Below, one piece after another: positions 15,748 to 22,977 of a stretch of 64,000 nucleotides of DNA; position 1 is the first letter of the stretch, and each line of letters opens with the position of its first letter. The stretch is from contig DATIDV010000024.1 in the NCBI GenBank assembly GCA_035456105.1, positions 7,729-71,728 of the forward strand, read 5' to 3'. The position numbers and the translations under genes are program-made. The DNA is from Viridibacterium sp035456105 (GTDB lineage Bacteria > Pseudomonadota > Gammaproteobacteria > Burkholderiales > Rhodocyclaceae). The notes below the pieces were generated by a model. That model worked only from the letters and a program-made list of their open reading frames with translations. It was not told the origin of the DNA and made no database searches.

Positions 15748-17256
15748 ATGAAAACCCACACCAAGCCAGTGCCGGGGCTGCGGCAACGCACGCCCATGCT
15801 CGCCAGACTCCTGCAATGCGTATCGCATAGTCGCTTCGCCAGACTGCTTGCACTGCTGATCGTTACCAGCGCGGGCGCACAACAAGCCTTTGCCGCGACC
15901 GGCCCTTGCGACATTTACGCTTCCGGCGGTACGCCCTGTGTCGCCGCGCACGCCATGACGCGCGCCCTGTACGGCGCTTACAGCGGCAAGCTCTATCAGG
16001 TCACGCGCGCATCCGATGGCACCTCCACCGACATCAAGACGGTGGCCGCCGGTGGGGTCGCCGACGCTGCCGCGCAAGACGCCTTTTGCAAAGGCACCAC
16101 CTGCATGATCAAGGCGATCTACGACCAGTCTGGCAAAGGCAATCACCTCACGGTTGCACCCGCAGGCGGCAACGGCAGTGCCGACCGGACCGCGCTTGCC
16201 ACCTCGCTAAAGGTCACCGTCAATGGCAAGTCGGTGTATGGCCTCTACGTCTCGGCAGGCGTCGGCTATCGCCGCAACGCCACCTCGAGCATCCCGACGG
16301 GCAGCGCATCGGCGGGTACCTACATGGTCACCAGTGCTACGCACGTGAATGACGGTTGCTGCTTCGACTACGGCAACGCCGAGACGAACAACCTCGACAA
16401 CGGCAACGGTCGCATGGGCGCCGTCTACTTTGGCCGGCTGTGCTGGTTCGCTTGCTCAGGCTCCGGCCCCTGGGTGATGGCCGACCTTGAGAACGGCCTC
16501 TTCCTTGGCGGCAACGGCACGAACTCGAACAACACGGGTCGCAACACCAACTATGTCACCGCCATGGTCAAGAACGATTCATCGACCTACGCCATCAAGG
16601 ACGGCAATGCGCAATCCGGCAGCCTGAAAACCGACTACAGCGGCTCGCTGCCGACCACCAGCGGTTACAAACCCCTCCAGCTGGAAGGCGCCATCATCCT
16701 CGGCATAGGTGGTGACAACAGCAAGGTGGCCACCGGCAATTTCTATGAAGGCGCCATGACGGCCGGCAAGCCTTCGGATGCAACGGACAATGCCGTGCAG
16801 GCCAACATCGTCGCCGCCGGCTACAGCGGCAGTCCGGTCGGCAACTACGTGCGTCTTGTGAACCAGAACAGCAGCAAGTGTGTCGACGTGCAGCAGCCCA
16901 ACTATGACAACGGTGCCAATGTGGGCGAGTACACCTGCAACGGCGGCGCATGGCAGGGCTGGCAACTCGTCGATCTCGGCAATGGCTACTACAACATCGT
17001 CAGCGAGCACAGCGGCAAGTGCCTGGACGTGACGGGTTCATCCACCGCCGATGGCGCGAACGTGGAGCAGTGGGCCTGCAATAGCGGCACCAACCAGCAA
17101 TGGAAAAAGACGACCACCACCTCGCCGTATTTCACGCTGACCGCGCGCCACAGCGGCAAGGTGCTCGATGTCGAGAATTGCGGCACGGCTGACGGCACCA
17201 ACATCCGGCAGTGGGCGGCACTCAACAACACCTGCCAGGCGTGGAAGACCCAGTAA
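15748..17256 (+). CDS. GH54-type alpha-L-arabinofuranosidase with C-terminal ricin-type lectin domain
   Basis: A secreted 502-aa enzyme with a long signal peptide (cut near 'QQAFAATGPCDIY', about residue 49). The catalytic domain opens 'GPCDIYASGGTPCVAAHAMTRALYG' as in fungal AbfB. The GH54 nucleophile matches Glu248 in 'ADLENGLF', and the acid/base matches Asp323 in 'GIGGDNS', spaced 75 residues apart, as in the known enzyme (76). Residues about 370-502 form a ricin B-type (CBM13-like) lectin with QxW repeats ('SKCVDVQ...WQGWQL', 'GKCLDVTG...NQQWKK', 'GKVLDVENC...CQAWK'). It would release arabinose from arabinan or arabinoxylan outside the cell. Confidence 0.92.
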   Translation: MKTHTKPVPGLRQRTPMLARLLQCVSHSRFARLLALLIVTSAGAQQAFAATGPCDIYASGGTPCVAAHAMTRALYGAYSGKLYQVTRASDGTSTDIKTVAAGGVADAAAQDAFCKGTTCMIKAIYDQSGKGNHLTVAPAGGNGSADRTALATSLKVTVNGKSVYGLYVSAGVGYRRNATSSIPTGSASAGTYMVTSATHVNDGCCFDYGNAETNNLDNGNGRMGAVYFGRLCWFACSGSGPWVMADLENGLFLGGNGTNSNNTGRNTNYVTAMVKNDSSTYAIKDGNAQSGSLKTDYSGSLPTTSGYKPLQLEGAIILGIGGDNSKVATGNFYEGAMTAGKPSDATDNAVQANIVAAGYSGSPVGNYVRLVNQNSSKCVDVQQPNYDNGANVGEYTCNGGAWQGWQLVDLGNGYYNIVSEHSGKCLDVTGSSTADGANVEQWACNSGTNQQWKKTTTTSPYFTLTARHSGKVLDVENCGTADGTNIRQWAALNNTCQAWKTQ

Positions 17257-17318
17257 GCAGCAAGAGCTGAAATCGCGATCCGCTGCTGCAAGGCGGATCG
17301 CTGATTTCAGGTTGTTGC

Positions 17319-17440
17319 GTGCGTGAGGTGTGTCGGGCGCAGGGTGGAACTCTGCAGGAGGTTTCCGCCGGCTTGGGGCGCTCATGCTGCGCAAAGCCGC
17401 CTCTGGGCGGCTGGCGGAGCCGCCTTGCGTTCCGCCCTTG
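17319..17440. repeat. Dispersed palindromic repeat, copy D
   Basis: After a 21-bp flank identical to 13521-13541 comes GCAGGGTGGAACTCTGCAGG, GTTTCCGCCGG, a GCTCATGCTGCG block and the GCCGCC...GGCGGC stem, ending in TTCCGCCCTT. It is the same family as 5541-5651 and lies between the GH54 gene and the end of the GPH transporter gene. Confidence 0.7.
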
Positions 17441-17483
17441 TGGTGTGTGGCACCGGGAGTCGTCGGCGTGGCTGCAGGAGCAC

Positions 17484-19085
17484 TCAGCGGCCGCGGCCCC
17501 AGAGCGTTTCGTACTTCCAGCCGGTCAGGTCTTCGACGACCTGTCGGCTCTCTTCGGATTCAGGCGTCGTGGCGCCACCGCGCAAGCGTTCGACTTCCTT
17601 TATCAACACCGCATGCGTCTGCGCGTTGAGACGGAAAGCGCGCGCGGCGTACATGCCCAGCACCATCACCGCCAGAGGGGCGAGCACCATCAACAGGCAG
17701 ATGGTGCGGATCGCTTCCGGTGTCTGCTGGGCGACCTGACCGCCATTGCCAGCCGGTGAAACGTAGCCGCCCAGATCGATGACGAAGCCGGCCGCGACGA
17801 TGGCGCCGGATTGGGCGAATTTGCGCACCAGCGTCATGACGCCGGCAAAGATGCCTTCGCGGCGCTGACCCGTCACGGCCTCGTCGATGTCGGGCAGGTA
17901 GTTGTAAACCGACCACGGGACGAAGTTCAGCGTGCCGCGTCCCAGGCCTGCGAGCAGCACCGGTACGAACAGCCAGAACACCACCGCAAAACGGAAGCCG
18001 GGCCGGGTCGGGTCGAGCGCGTTCAGGATGCTGTCGTCCAGCCCCTGCACGACGGTTCCGGCACCGGGCGGCAGGAGCAGGTAGAACGCCAGATACAGCA
18101 GCAGGGCCACGCCGAACAGGGACATGGCGATGCGGTAGGCCGGCATCGGCCCCGTGCGGATGACGACCTGGATGGCAAAGATGACGGACACAAGTTGCGC
18201 CACATACATCACCGTCATGAGCTGCGAGATCACCAGCGTGGAACCGAGCAGGACGGTCGCAAGGAAGATCGGAAAGGCCGTGTTGAAGATGTCCTGCGAG
18301 ATGTAGCCGCCCAGATAGAGGCTCAGGTGCTGGCGGAACGCGCGGATGCGCAAGGTCGAGAACAGGTCGCGGAACATCTTGACGGGCAGATTCACGATGT
18401 TGCTCAGGCTCAGCGCGTCGTCCGGCGGCAGGGTCAGTTCGTCGGCAGTGTAGGGGCGCTCCCAACTGGTCAATAGCACGATGAGTACGACGGTCGAGAA
18501 GAGCCCGCCAAAGATGGCCGCCATGATGAAAAAGGTGTCGGGAGAATCCTTGCCGCCGACCTGGTTGATGATCAGCGTGGGCAGGTAGGACGCCACGATC
18601 GCGGCCGCCTGACCGATGATCAGCCGCGCGCCAGCGAAGCGTGTTTTCTCCGTGTAGTCCTTGCTCATTTCGGCCGCCAGCGTCTCCCATGGGATGAGAA
18701 ACATGGTGTAGAGCAGCTCGAAGAAGATGAAGCACAGCAGGTAGTAGGTGAAGGTGTGGCCGGTGCGGAAGATCAGCGCGAAGCTGGGCAGTAGCGGCAG
18801 CGTGATCAGCAGGAACAGCCTGCGCCGGCCGATCTTGTGGCCGATCCAGGTGTGGCGCAGGTTGTCGGACACATAGCCGATCGTTGGGCAGGTGATGGCT
18901 TCCAGCAAGCGAGGCAGCCCGAGGATAAGGCCGGCTTCGACGGCCGTGAGATTGCAGAAGGTCGTGAAGAAGAAAAACAGCCAGCCGCTGATGACCGCCT
19001 GGGCCCCGCCGCCCAGCATGTCGCCCGATCCCCAGCCCCAGTAGTTGATCCAGCGGGGCTTGCGGGGTTGTGTGACGCCACTCAT
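17484..19085 (-). CDS. GPH-family sugar:cation symporter
   Basis: A 533-aa membrane protein of about 12 helices. 'NYWGWGSGDMLGGGAQAVISGWLFFFFTTFCNL' and 'EAITCPTIGYVSDNLRHTWIGHKIGRRRLFLL' are the start and conserved loop of the glycoside-pentoside-hexuronide symporters (MelB/YicJ/UidB group). It likely imports short glycosides or uronides with a cation. It lies 68 bp downstream of the GH105 gene on the same strand, so it probably brings in the unsaturated rhamnogalacturonan pieces that GH105 hydrolyses. A GAGGGAG site precedes the ATG. Confidence 0.92.
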   Translation of the reverse strand: MSGVTQPRKPRWINYWGWGSGDMLGGGAQAVISGWLFFFFTTFCNLTAVEAGLILGLPRLLEAITCPTIGYVSDNLRHTWIGHKIGRRRLFLLITLPLLPSFALIFRTGHTFTYYLLCFIFFELLYTMFLIPWETLAAEMSKDYTEKTRFAGARLIIGQAAAIVASYLPTLIINQVGGKDSPDTFFIMAAIFGGLFSTVVLIVLLTSWERPYTADELTLPPDDALSLSNIVNLPVKMFRDLFSTLRIRAFRQHLSLYLGGYISQDIFNTAFPIFLATVLLGSTLVISQLMTVMYVAQLVSVIFAIQVVIRTGPMPAYRIAMSLFGVALLLYLAFYLLLPPGAGTVVQGLDDSILNALDPTRPGFRFAVVFWLFVPVLLAGLGRGTLNFVPWSVYNYLPDIDEAVTGQRREGIFAGVMTLVRKFAQSGAIVAAGFVIDLGGYVSPAGNGGQVAQQTPEAIRTICLLMVLAPLAVMVLGMYAARAFRLNAQTHAVLIKEVERLRGGATTPESEESRQVVEDLTGWKYETLWGRGR

Positions 19086-19153
19086 GCCTTCTCCCTCTCG
19101 ATTGTCCTTGTGTCGTGAGCTTGCTCGTCGTTCCTGCCGTTGGCGACCTGCGC

Positions 19154-20317
19154 CTAGATGAAGCGGTACATGAACTCGCCCAGCGCGAGCAGGGCCATCG
19201 CCTGGCCGAAAGGCATCGAGGTCAGCGGGATGTCCTTGTACTCCTGCAGCGTGTTGAAGACCGGCGTGCCGAAGCTGACCTGCGTCAGCTCACCGGCAGG
19301 GTTGATCTTGGCGCGCACGGCCTTGGCGGCCTTGATACCGACGGCCTCGTATTCCTTGGAGATGTAGCCCTTGCGCACGGCCTTCAGGATGCCGTAGGCG
19401 AAACCTGCTGAGGCCGAGGCTTCCTCGTAGGAAGTGGGGTCGTCCAGCAGGGTGCGCCACAGGCCGGACGGGGCCTGGCATTGCGCCAGTGCCTTGATCT
19501 GGGCTTCCAGCGCCGAGGTCAGGAACATGCGGAATGCATCACCCTCCGGCAGGTCCAGCAGTTCGATGAACTCGGGAATGACGATGGTGACCCACGAGTT
19601 GCCACGCGCCCACAGCGCGTTCGCGAAATGGTGCCGGCCTTCGAAAGACCAGCCGTGAAACCACAGGCCGCTCTTGCGGTCGGCGAGGTACTTGATGTGC
19701 ACCATGAACTGACGCTTGGCTTCTTCCACATAGTGCGGCCGGTTCAGCACCTGGCCGATCTTCGCCAGCGGCACGACCGACATCATGAGCGTGTCATCCC
19801 ACAGCTGCTGATGGCTGACGAGGTTGTAGGTGACGTGCTGGAAGCCGCCTTCCTCGGTGCGCGGCAGCCCGTCGAACAGCCACTGCCCCCACACGTCGAG
19901 GTAGGGCAGGAAGCTGCGGTTGCCGGTGCGCTCGTACAGATAGGCGAGCGTCAGGAAGGGCGCGACCGTGTTGATGTTGCGCGAGGGCGTGCCTTCCGCG
20001 AGACGCGCATCGAACCATTGCGTGATGATCTCCATGGCCTTCGGATCACCGGTCATCTCCCACATCTTGTAGACGCCGTAGAGGCCTACGCCTTGCGTCC
20101 ACTCCCAGCCGTTCCAGCTCTTTGTGTCGAGTACGCGGCCGTCATCCAGGCGTAGCAGGAACTGCCCGCTCTCATCGCGGATGTTGATGAGGTTGTCGAT
20201 CAGACGGTGAATCGCGTCCTGATAGTCTTCCCGATCAGCCCCCAGTGCGGCCGTGTGGTGCGCCAGCAGAGGGTCGATGCGCGAAGAGTCGATAGGCTTG
20301 AGGATCTGTTGGCTCAT
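19154..20317 (-). CDS. GH105/GH88 unsaturated (rhamno)galacturonyl hydrolase
   Basis: From the ATG at 20317 (GCGGAG upstream) the product is 387 aa without a signal peptide, so it is cytoplasmic. It has the alpha/alpha-barrel motifs of YteR/YesR-like enzymes: 'WEWTQGVGLYGVYKMWEMTGD', 'RNINTVAPFLTLAYLYERTGN', and 'QLWDDTLMMSV', in which Asp175 matches the catalytic aspartate that hydrates the 4,5-double bond. It cleaves the unsaturated uronic residue left by pectate or rhamnogalacturonan lyases. It is operonic with the GPH transporter and divergent from the SemiSWEET gene. Confidence 0.92.
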   Translation of the reverse strand: MSQQILKPIDSSRIDPLLAHHTAALGADREDYQDAIHRLIDNLINIRDESGQFLLRLDDGRVLDTKSWNGWEWTQGVGLYGVYKMWEMTGDPKAMEIITQWFDARLAEGTPSRNINTVAPFLTLAYLYERTGNRSFLPYLDVWGQWLFDGLPRTEEGGFQHVTYNLVSHQQLWDDTLMMSVVPLAKIGQVLNRPHYVEEAKRQFMVHIKYLADRKSGLWFHGWSFEGRHHFANALWARGNSWVTIVIPEFIELLDLPEGDAFRMFLTSALEAQIKALAQCQAPSGLWRTLLDDPTSYEEASASAGFAYGILKAVRKGYISKEYEAVGIKAAKAVRAKINPAGELTQVSFGTPVFNTLQEYKDIPLTSMPFGQAMALLALGEFMYRFI

Positions 20318-20358
20318 GATGGCTCCGCTTTCGTGATCACGTTTTGTGGGATTCTTAC

Positions 20359-20388
20359 AATGACACACCAAATGACATACCATTATTT
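20359..20388. promoter_or_regulatory. Tandem 12-bp operator-like repeat in a divergent promoter
   Basis: AATGACACACCA (20359-20370) is followed at once by AATGACATACCA (20371-20382), with one mismatch, and then TTATTT. The second unit with its flanks also reads as a loose palindrome with AAAT...ATTT ends and ATGRYA cores, as in GntR-type operators. It lies between the GH105 and SemiSWEET starts and may control both. Confidence 0.45.
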
Positions 20389-20405
20389 CAGAATAACGTC
20401 CTTGG

Positions 20406-20678
20406 ATGACACCCGCCATGCCCACCATTTACGTAGAAATTCTTGGTTACATATCCGCTTGCCTGACCACGATCTCTTTTGCTCCTCAGGCCTGGCTGGT
20501 GTGGAAGACGCGGTCTGCCGCGGGCGTCTCACTAGGTATGTATAGCCTGTTTGTCACGGGTATCGGGTGCTGGTTGGTGTATGGCTATTTCATCCAGTCC
20601 TGGCCGTTGTTCCTCTCCAACCTCGTCACCTTCGTGCTGTCCGGCTTCATCCTCGGCATGAAGCTGCGTTTCGGCTGA
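20406..20678 (+). CDS. SemiSWEET sugar transporter
   Basis: A 90-aa (or 86-aa from the ATG at 20418) three-helix membrane protein. 'EILGYISACLTTISFAPQAWLVWKTRSAAGVS' carries the PQ-loop motif of the SWEET/SemiSWEET/MtN3 family, followed by 'GMYSLFVTGIGCWLVYGYFIQSWPLFLSNLVTFVLSGFIL'. SemiSWEETs form dimers that move mono- and disaccharides down their gradient. The context beside pectin-degrading genes suggests a plant-derived sugar. The start is not settled; neither ATG has a strong ribosome site. Confidence 0.9.
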   Translation: MTPAMPTIYVEILGYISACLTTISFAPQAWLVWKTRSAAGVSLGMYSLFVTGIGCWLVYGYFIQSWPLFLSNLVTFVLSGFILGMKLRFG

Positions 20679-20715
20679 GCCTGCGGTGCCGCACCAATAT
20701 CCCTGACGCCAAACG

Positions 20716-20740
20716 AGGGGCCTCATGACGGCCCTTGTTG
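20716..20740. terminator. Weak hairpin between convergent genes
   Basis: AGGGGCC pairs with GGCCCTT around a 7-nt loop and is followed by GTTGT. It could terminate the SemiSWEET transcript; the T tract is poor. Confidence 0.35.
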
Positions 20741-20755
20741 TATGCGTCGGTTGTG

Positions 20756-22003
20756 TCAGTGTCCGAGCGGCGTGGGTGATAGCCGTTGTCGCAAGGCGAG
20801 CAGCACCAGCAGCATGACGATGGCCGACAGGCCCAGCGACCAGTGCACGCCAGCGATGGTGCCGACCAGGCCGACCGTGACGCCGCTGAAGGTGCGCATG
20901 CCCATGGCGCACATATTGAAGACGCCGATGACGCGGCCGCGGATATCCGCCGGTGCGTTCAGCTGCACCAATGTCTGCGTCATGCTGTTGTAGGAGAGCT
21001 CGCACATACCGGCGCAGAACAGCAGCGCGAGCGCGAGCGGGTAGGCGCGGGTCATGGCGAAGCAGCCCAGCGACAGGCACCAGCCCATGGCGAGCAGCAC
21101 GGCGGCGCGCGGTGCAGGCTTGAAGAGCTGGAAGCGCTCGAGCAGGAAGCCGGCCGTGAGCGCACCTGCCGCATCCGCCGCCAGCAGCGCGCTGTAGGAG
21201 ACGCCGGGGTCGCCGTGGCCGAGGTCCTGCGCGAAGTTGGGCATCTGCGCCTGGTAGCTGTTGCCGATGAAGAAGGAGGCGGCACCGGCGAGCAGGATCA
21301 TCGACAGCAGGATGGGCTGGTTGGCGATGTCGCGCAGGGTCTGGCGCACATCGGCCCAGCCGCGCACGGCGCGCTGCGGCGCGGGCGAGCCCTTGCGGAA
21401 TTTCGGCCCGTAAGGCGCCTTCCACATCCACAGGATGACGGGCAGGTAGAAGCAGGCGTTGAGGAAAATGCCGTACTTCGGCCCCAGCGTGAGCATGATG
21501 GCACCGCCGACTGCCGGGCCAACCAGCACGCCGAGCGTGCGCGCAGTGGCGTTGAGACGCACTGCGCTGGGCAGGATGTCGCGCGAGACGATGTCATGTA
21601 CGAGGATCTGGCTCGATGTCTGCCAGAACACACCGGCACAACCGTGGATGACCAGCAGCAGCATGGCCTGCCACATCTGCAGCGTGTCGGTGACGAAGAA
21701 GTAGCCCCAGCCGAGTGACGCCGTCATGAACAGCAGCATGCCGATCTGGTTGAGGCGGCGCGGGTCGAAGCGGTCCGCCAATGCACCGGCGGGGATCGAG
21801 AAAACGAGGAAAGGCAGCCAGTGCGAGACGACGGCGAAGCCCCCGAGCGCGGCGGAGTGGAACTTCTGGTAGGCCATCCAGTAGCTGATCACGTGCTCGA
21901 TGTTGTCGGCCATCATCGCCAGGAAGTAGGTGGCGAGGAAGGCGCGGAAACCCGGCACGCGTAGCGCTGCGAAGGAGACCGTGGATGCTGGTGCGTTCTG
22001 CAT
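20756..22003 (-). CDS. MFS transporter, DHA3-like
   Basis: A 415-aa 12-helix protein with MFS motif A 'PAGALADRFDPRRLNQIG' and 'GPAVGGAIML' in helix 5. The N-terminus 'SFAALRVPGFRAFLATYFLAMMADNIEHVISYWMAYQ' and 'NSMTQTLVQLNAPADIRGRVIGVFNM' are those of the DHA3 (EntS/MefA) exporters. It is convergent with the SemiSWEET gene. Its substrate is unknown, and membership of the polysaccharide locus is only suggested by position. Confidence 0.9.
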   Translation of the reverse strand: MQNAPASTVSFAALRVPGFRAFLATYFLAMMADNIEHVISYWMAYQKFHSAALGGFAVVSHWLPFLVFSIPAGALADRFDPRRLNQIGMLLFMTASLGWGYFFVTDTLQMWQAMLLLVIHGCAGVFWQTSSQILVHDIVSRDILPSAVRLNATARTLGVLVGPAVGGAIMLTLGPKYGIFLNACFYLPVILWMWKAPYGPKFRKGSPAPQRAVRGWADVRQTLRDIANQPILLSMILLAGAASFFIGNSYQAQMPNFAQDLGHGDPGVSYSALLAADAAGALTAGFLLERFQLFKPAPRAAVLLAMGWCLSLGCFAMTRAYPLALALLFCAGMCELSYNSMTQTLVQLNAPADIRGRVIGVFNMCAMGMRTFSGVTVGLVGTIAGVHWSLGLSAIVMLLVLLALRQRLSPTPLGH

Positions 22004-22206
22004 GATTTATGGAATGGTGAATGCCCGTGGCGTGACGGGATGAGAGCGACGGGGCAGCAAGTGCTTGCGCCGCAATGATCTCGCGATTTTGCGGCGTTAG
22101 TGTGACTACATCAAAGCAGGCGGACTGATTGACTGGATGTGCGTAGCGCTTATCCAGACTGCGCGGGTAGTGCAGAATATTCCCGTCTCACCGGAAGGAC
22201 ATCACC

Positions 22207-22479
22207 ATGTGCCGAACCATCAAGACCCTCTTCAACTTCGACCCACCCGCGACAGACCTTGAAGTCCACGATGCATCGCTGCAGTTCGTGCGCAAGCTGA
22301 GCGGCTTCAATGCGCCGTCGAAAACCAATGCCGAAGCGTTTGAGCGTGCGATTGAAAAAGTTTCAGCGGCGGCGCGTGAGCTGATCGATTCGCTGGTGAC
22401 GAATGCCGAGCCACGTTATCGCGAAGTGGAGGCGGCGAAAGCCAGGGCGCGCTCGGCGGCGCGATTCGGTACGCGGTAG
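22207..22479 (+). CDS. DUF2277 protein
   Basis: A 90-aa protein with the complete DUF2277 pattern: 'MCRTIKTLFNFDPPATD', 'ASLQFVRKLSGFNAPSKTN..AFERAIEKVSAAARELIDSLVT', ending 'YREVEAAKARARSAARFG'. The family is widespread and of unknown function, with an invariant Cys at position 2. GGAAGGA precedes the ATG. It is followed on the opposite strand by the remains of a DUF1003 gene. Confidence 0.92.
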   Translation: MCRTIKTLFNFDPPATDLEVHDASLQFVRKLSGFNAPSKTNAEAFERAIEKVSAAARELIDSLVTNAEPRYREVEAAKARARSAARFGTR

Positions 22480-22480
22480 C

Positions 22481-22772
22481 GCATGTCTGTCGGCGGTGGC
22501 CTGCTTGTCGATGAGTGCCTTTAGCAGATCAAACTGTTCCTTGCGTATGACGAGCAATTGCCCCACTGCTCCTCACACAGCGCGCCGAGATTTTTGTGCA
22601 TCAGCATGATTTTGACTTCGGCCTCCAGGGTCTCTTCGTAATCGTGTCTGGCATTGCTGCGATCCTCCTGCGCTTGCCGGTCATGTGACGTGAGAATCAC
22701 GGGCGACTGGGTCGATGACAGGATCGCCATTGCCCAGGCGAGTGTCAGCTGGTCGTTGTGCCCGGACGCCAC
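22481..22772 (-). pseudogene. Truncated and frameshifted DUF1003 membrane protein gene
   Basis: On the minus strand, 22772 downward reads 'LAWAMAILSSTQSPVILTSHDRQAQEDRSNARHDYEETLEAEVKIMLMHKNL...EEQWG', the second half of DUF1003. Near 22560 the frame shifts by one at a TGGGGC run and continues 'GQLLVIRKEQFDLLKALIDK', the expected C-terminal helix. The N-terminal half, including the first transmembrane helix, is absent. The gene is therefore broken twice; its 5' end abuts the palindrome and promoter of the peptidase operon. Confidence 0.7.
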
Positions 22773-22774
22773 GA

Positions 22775-22801
22775 CCCCGGCCGGAAAGTTTCCAGCCGGG
22801 G
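22775..22801. promoter_or_regulatory. 27-bp near-perfect palindrome upstream of the peptidase operon
   Basis: CCCCGGC (22775-22781) pairs with GCCGGGG (22795-22801), and inside it GGAAA (22783-22787) pairs with TTTCC (22789-22793), with one C-A mismatch and a 1-nt centre. It lies 26 bp before the -35 box of the peptidase operon. It could be an operator or an old insertion end; no T tract supports a terminator. Confidence 0.45.
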
Positions 22802-22826
22802 TTTGACGGATTTCATGGCATTTCGA

Positions 22827-22855
22827 TTGTCAATTTCCGGTTCATTGCATATGAA
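22827..22855 (+). promoter_or_regulatory. Sigma-70 promoter of the peptidase operon
   Basis: TTGTCA (22827-22832), a 17-bp spacer, and TATGAA (22850-22855). Transcription would start near 22862, about 35 bp before the small leader gene at 22897. The surrounding DNA is clearly more AT-rich than its neighbours. Confidence 0.6.
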
Positions 22856-22896
22856 TACGATGTGGGGCTGAATCAACCTGCAACGGGAGCAGGTGT

Positions 22897-22977
22897 ATGT
22901 CGCACTCGATGGAGGAGGGTTTCGAACAGGTCACGCTGCCATTTCGGCACTTCAAGGAGGCGAGCCATGGAAGATAA
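22897..22977 (+). CDS. 26-aa small gene overlapping the peptidase start
   Basis: The ATG follows CGGGAGCAGGTGT, a fair ribosome site. The 26-codon frame starts MSHSMEEGFEQVTLPF and ends in TAA at 22975, eleven bases inside the peptidase gene. The peptidase gene has its own AAGGAGG within this frame. The peptide is rich in Glu and His with no signal or membrane segment. It could be a leader, a substrate peptide or a chance frame; the position right behind the promoter and the overlap favour something real. Confidence 0.4.
   Translation: MSHSMEEGFEQVTLPFRHFKEASHGR

Noticed and set aside
20756..22003. Assignment of the DHA3 MFS protein to the pectin locus
   Set aside because: It is convergent with the SemiSWEET gene, has its own promoter side and belongs to an exporter family, so a shared role is not supported.
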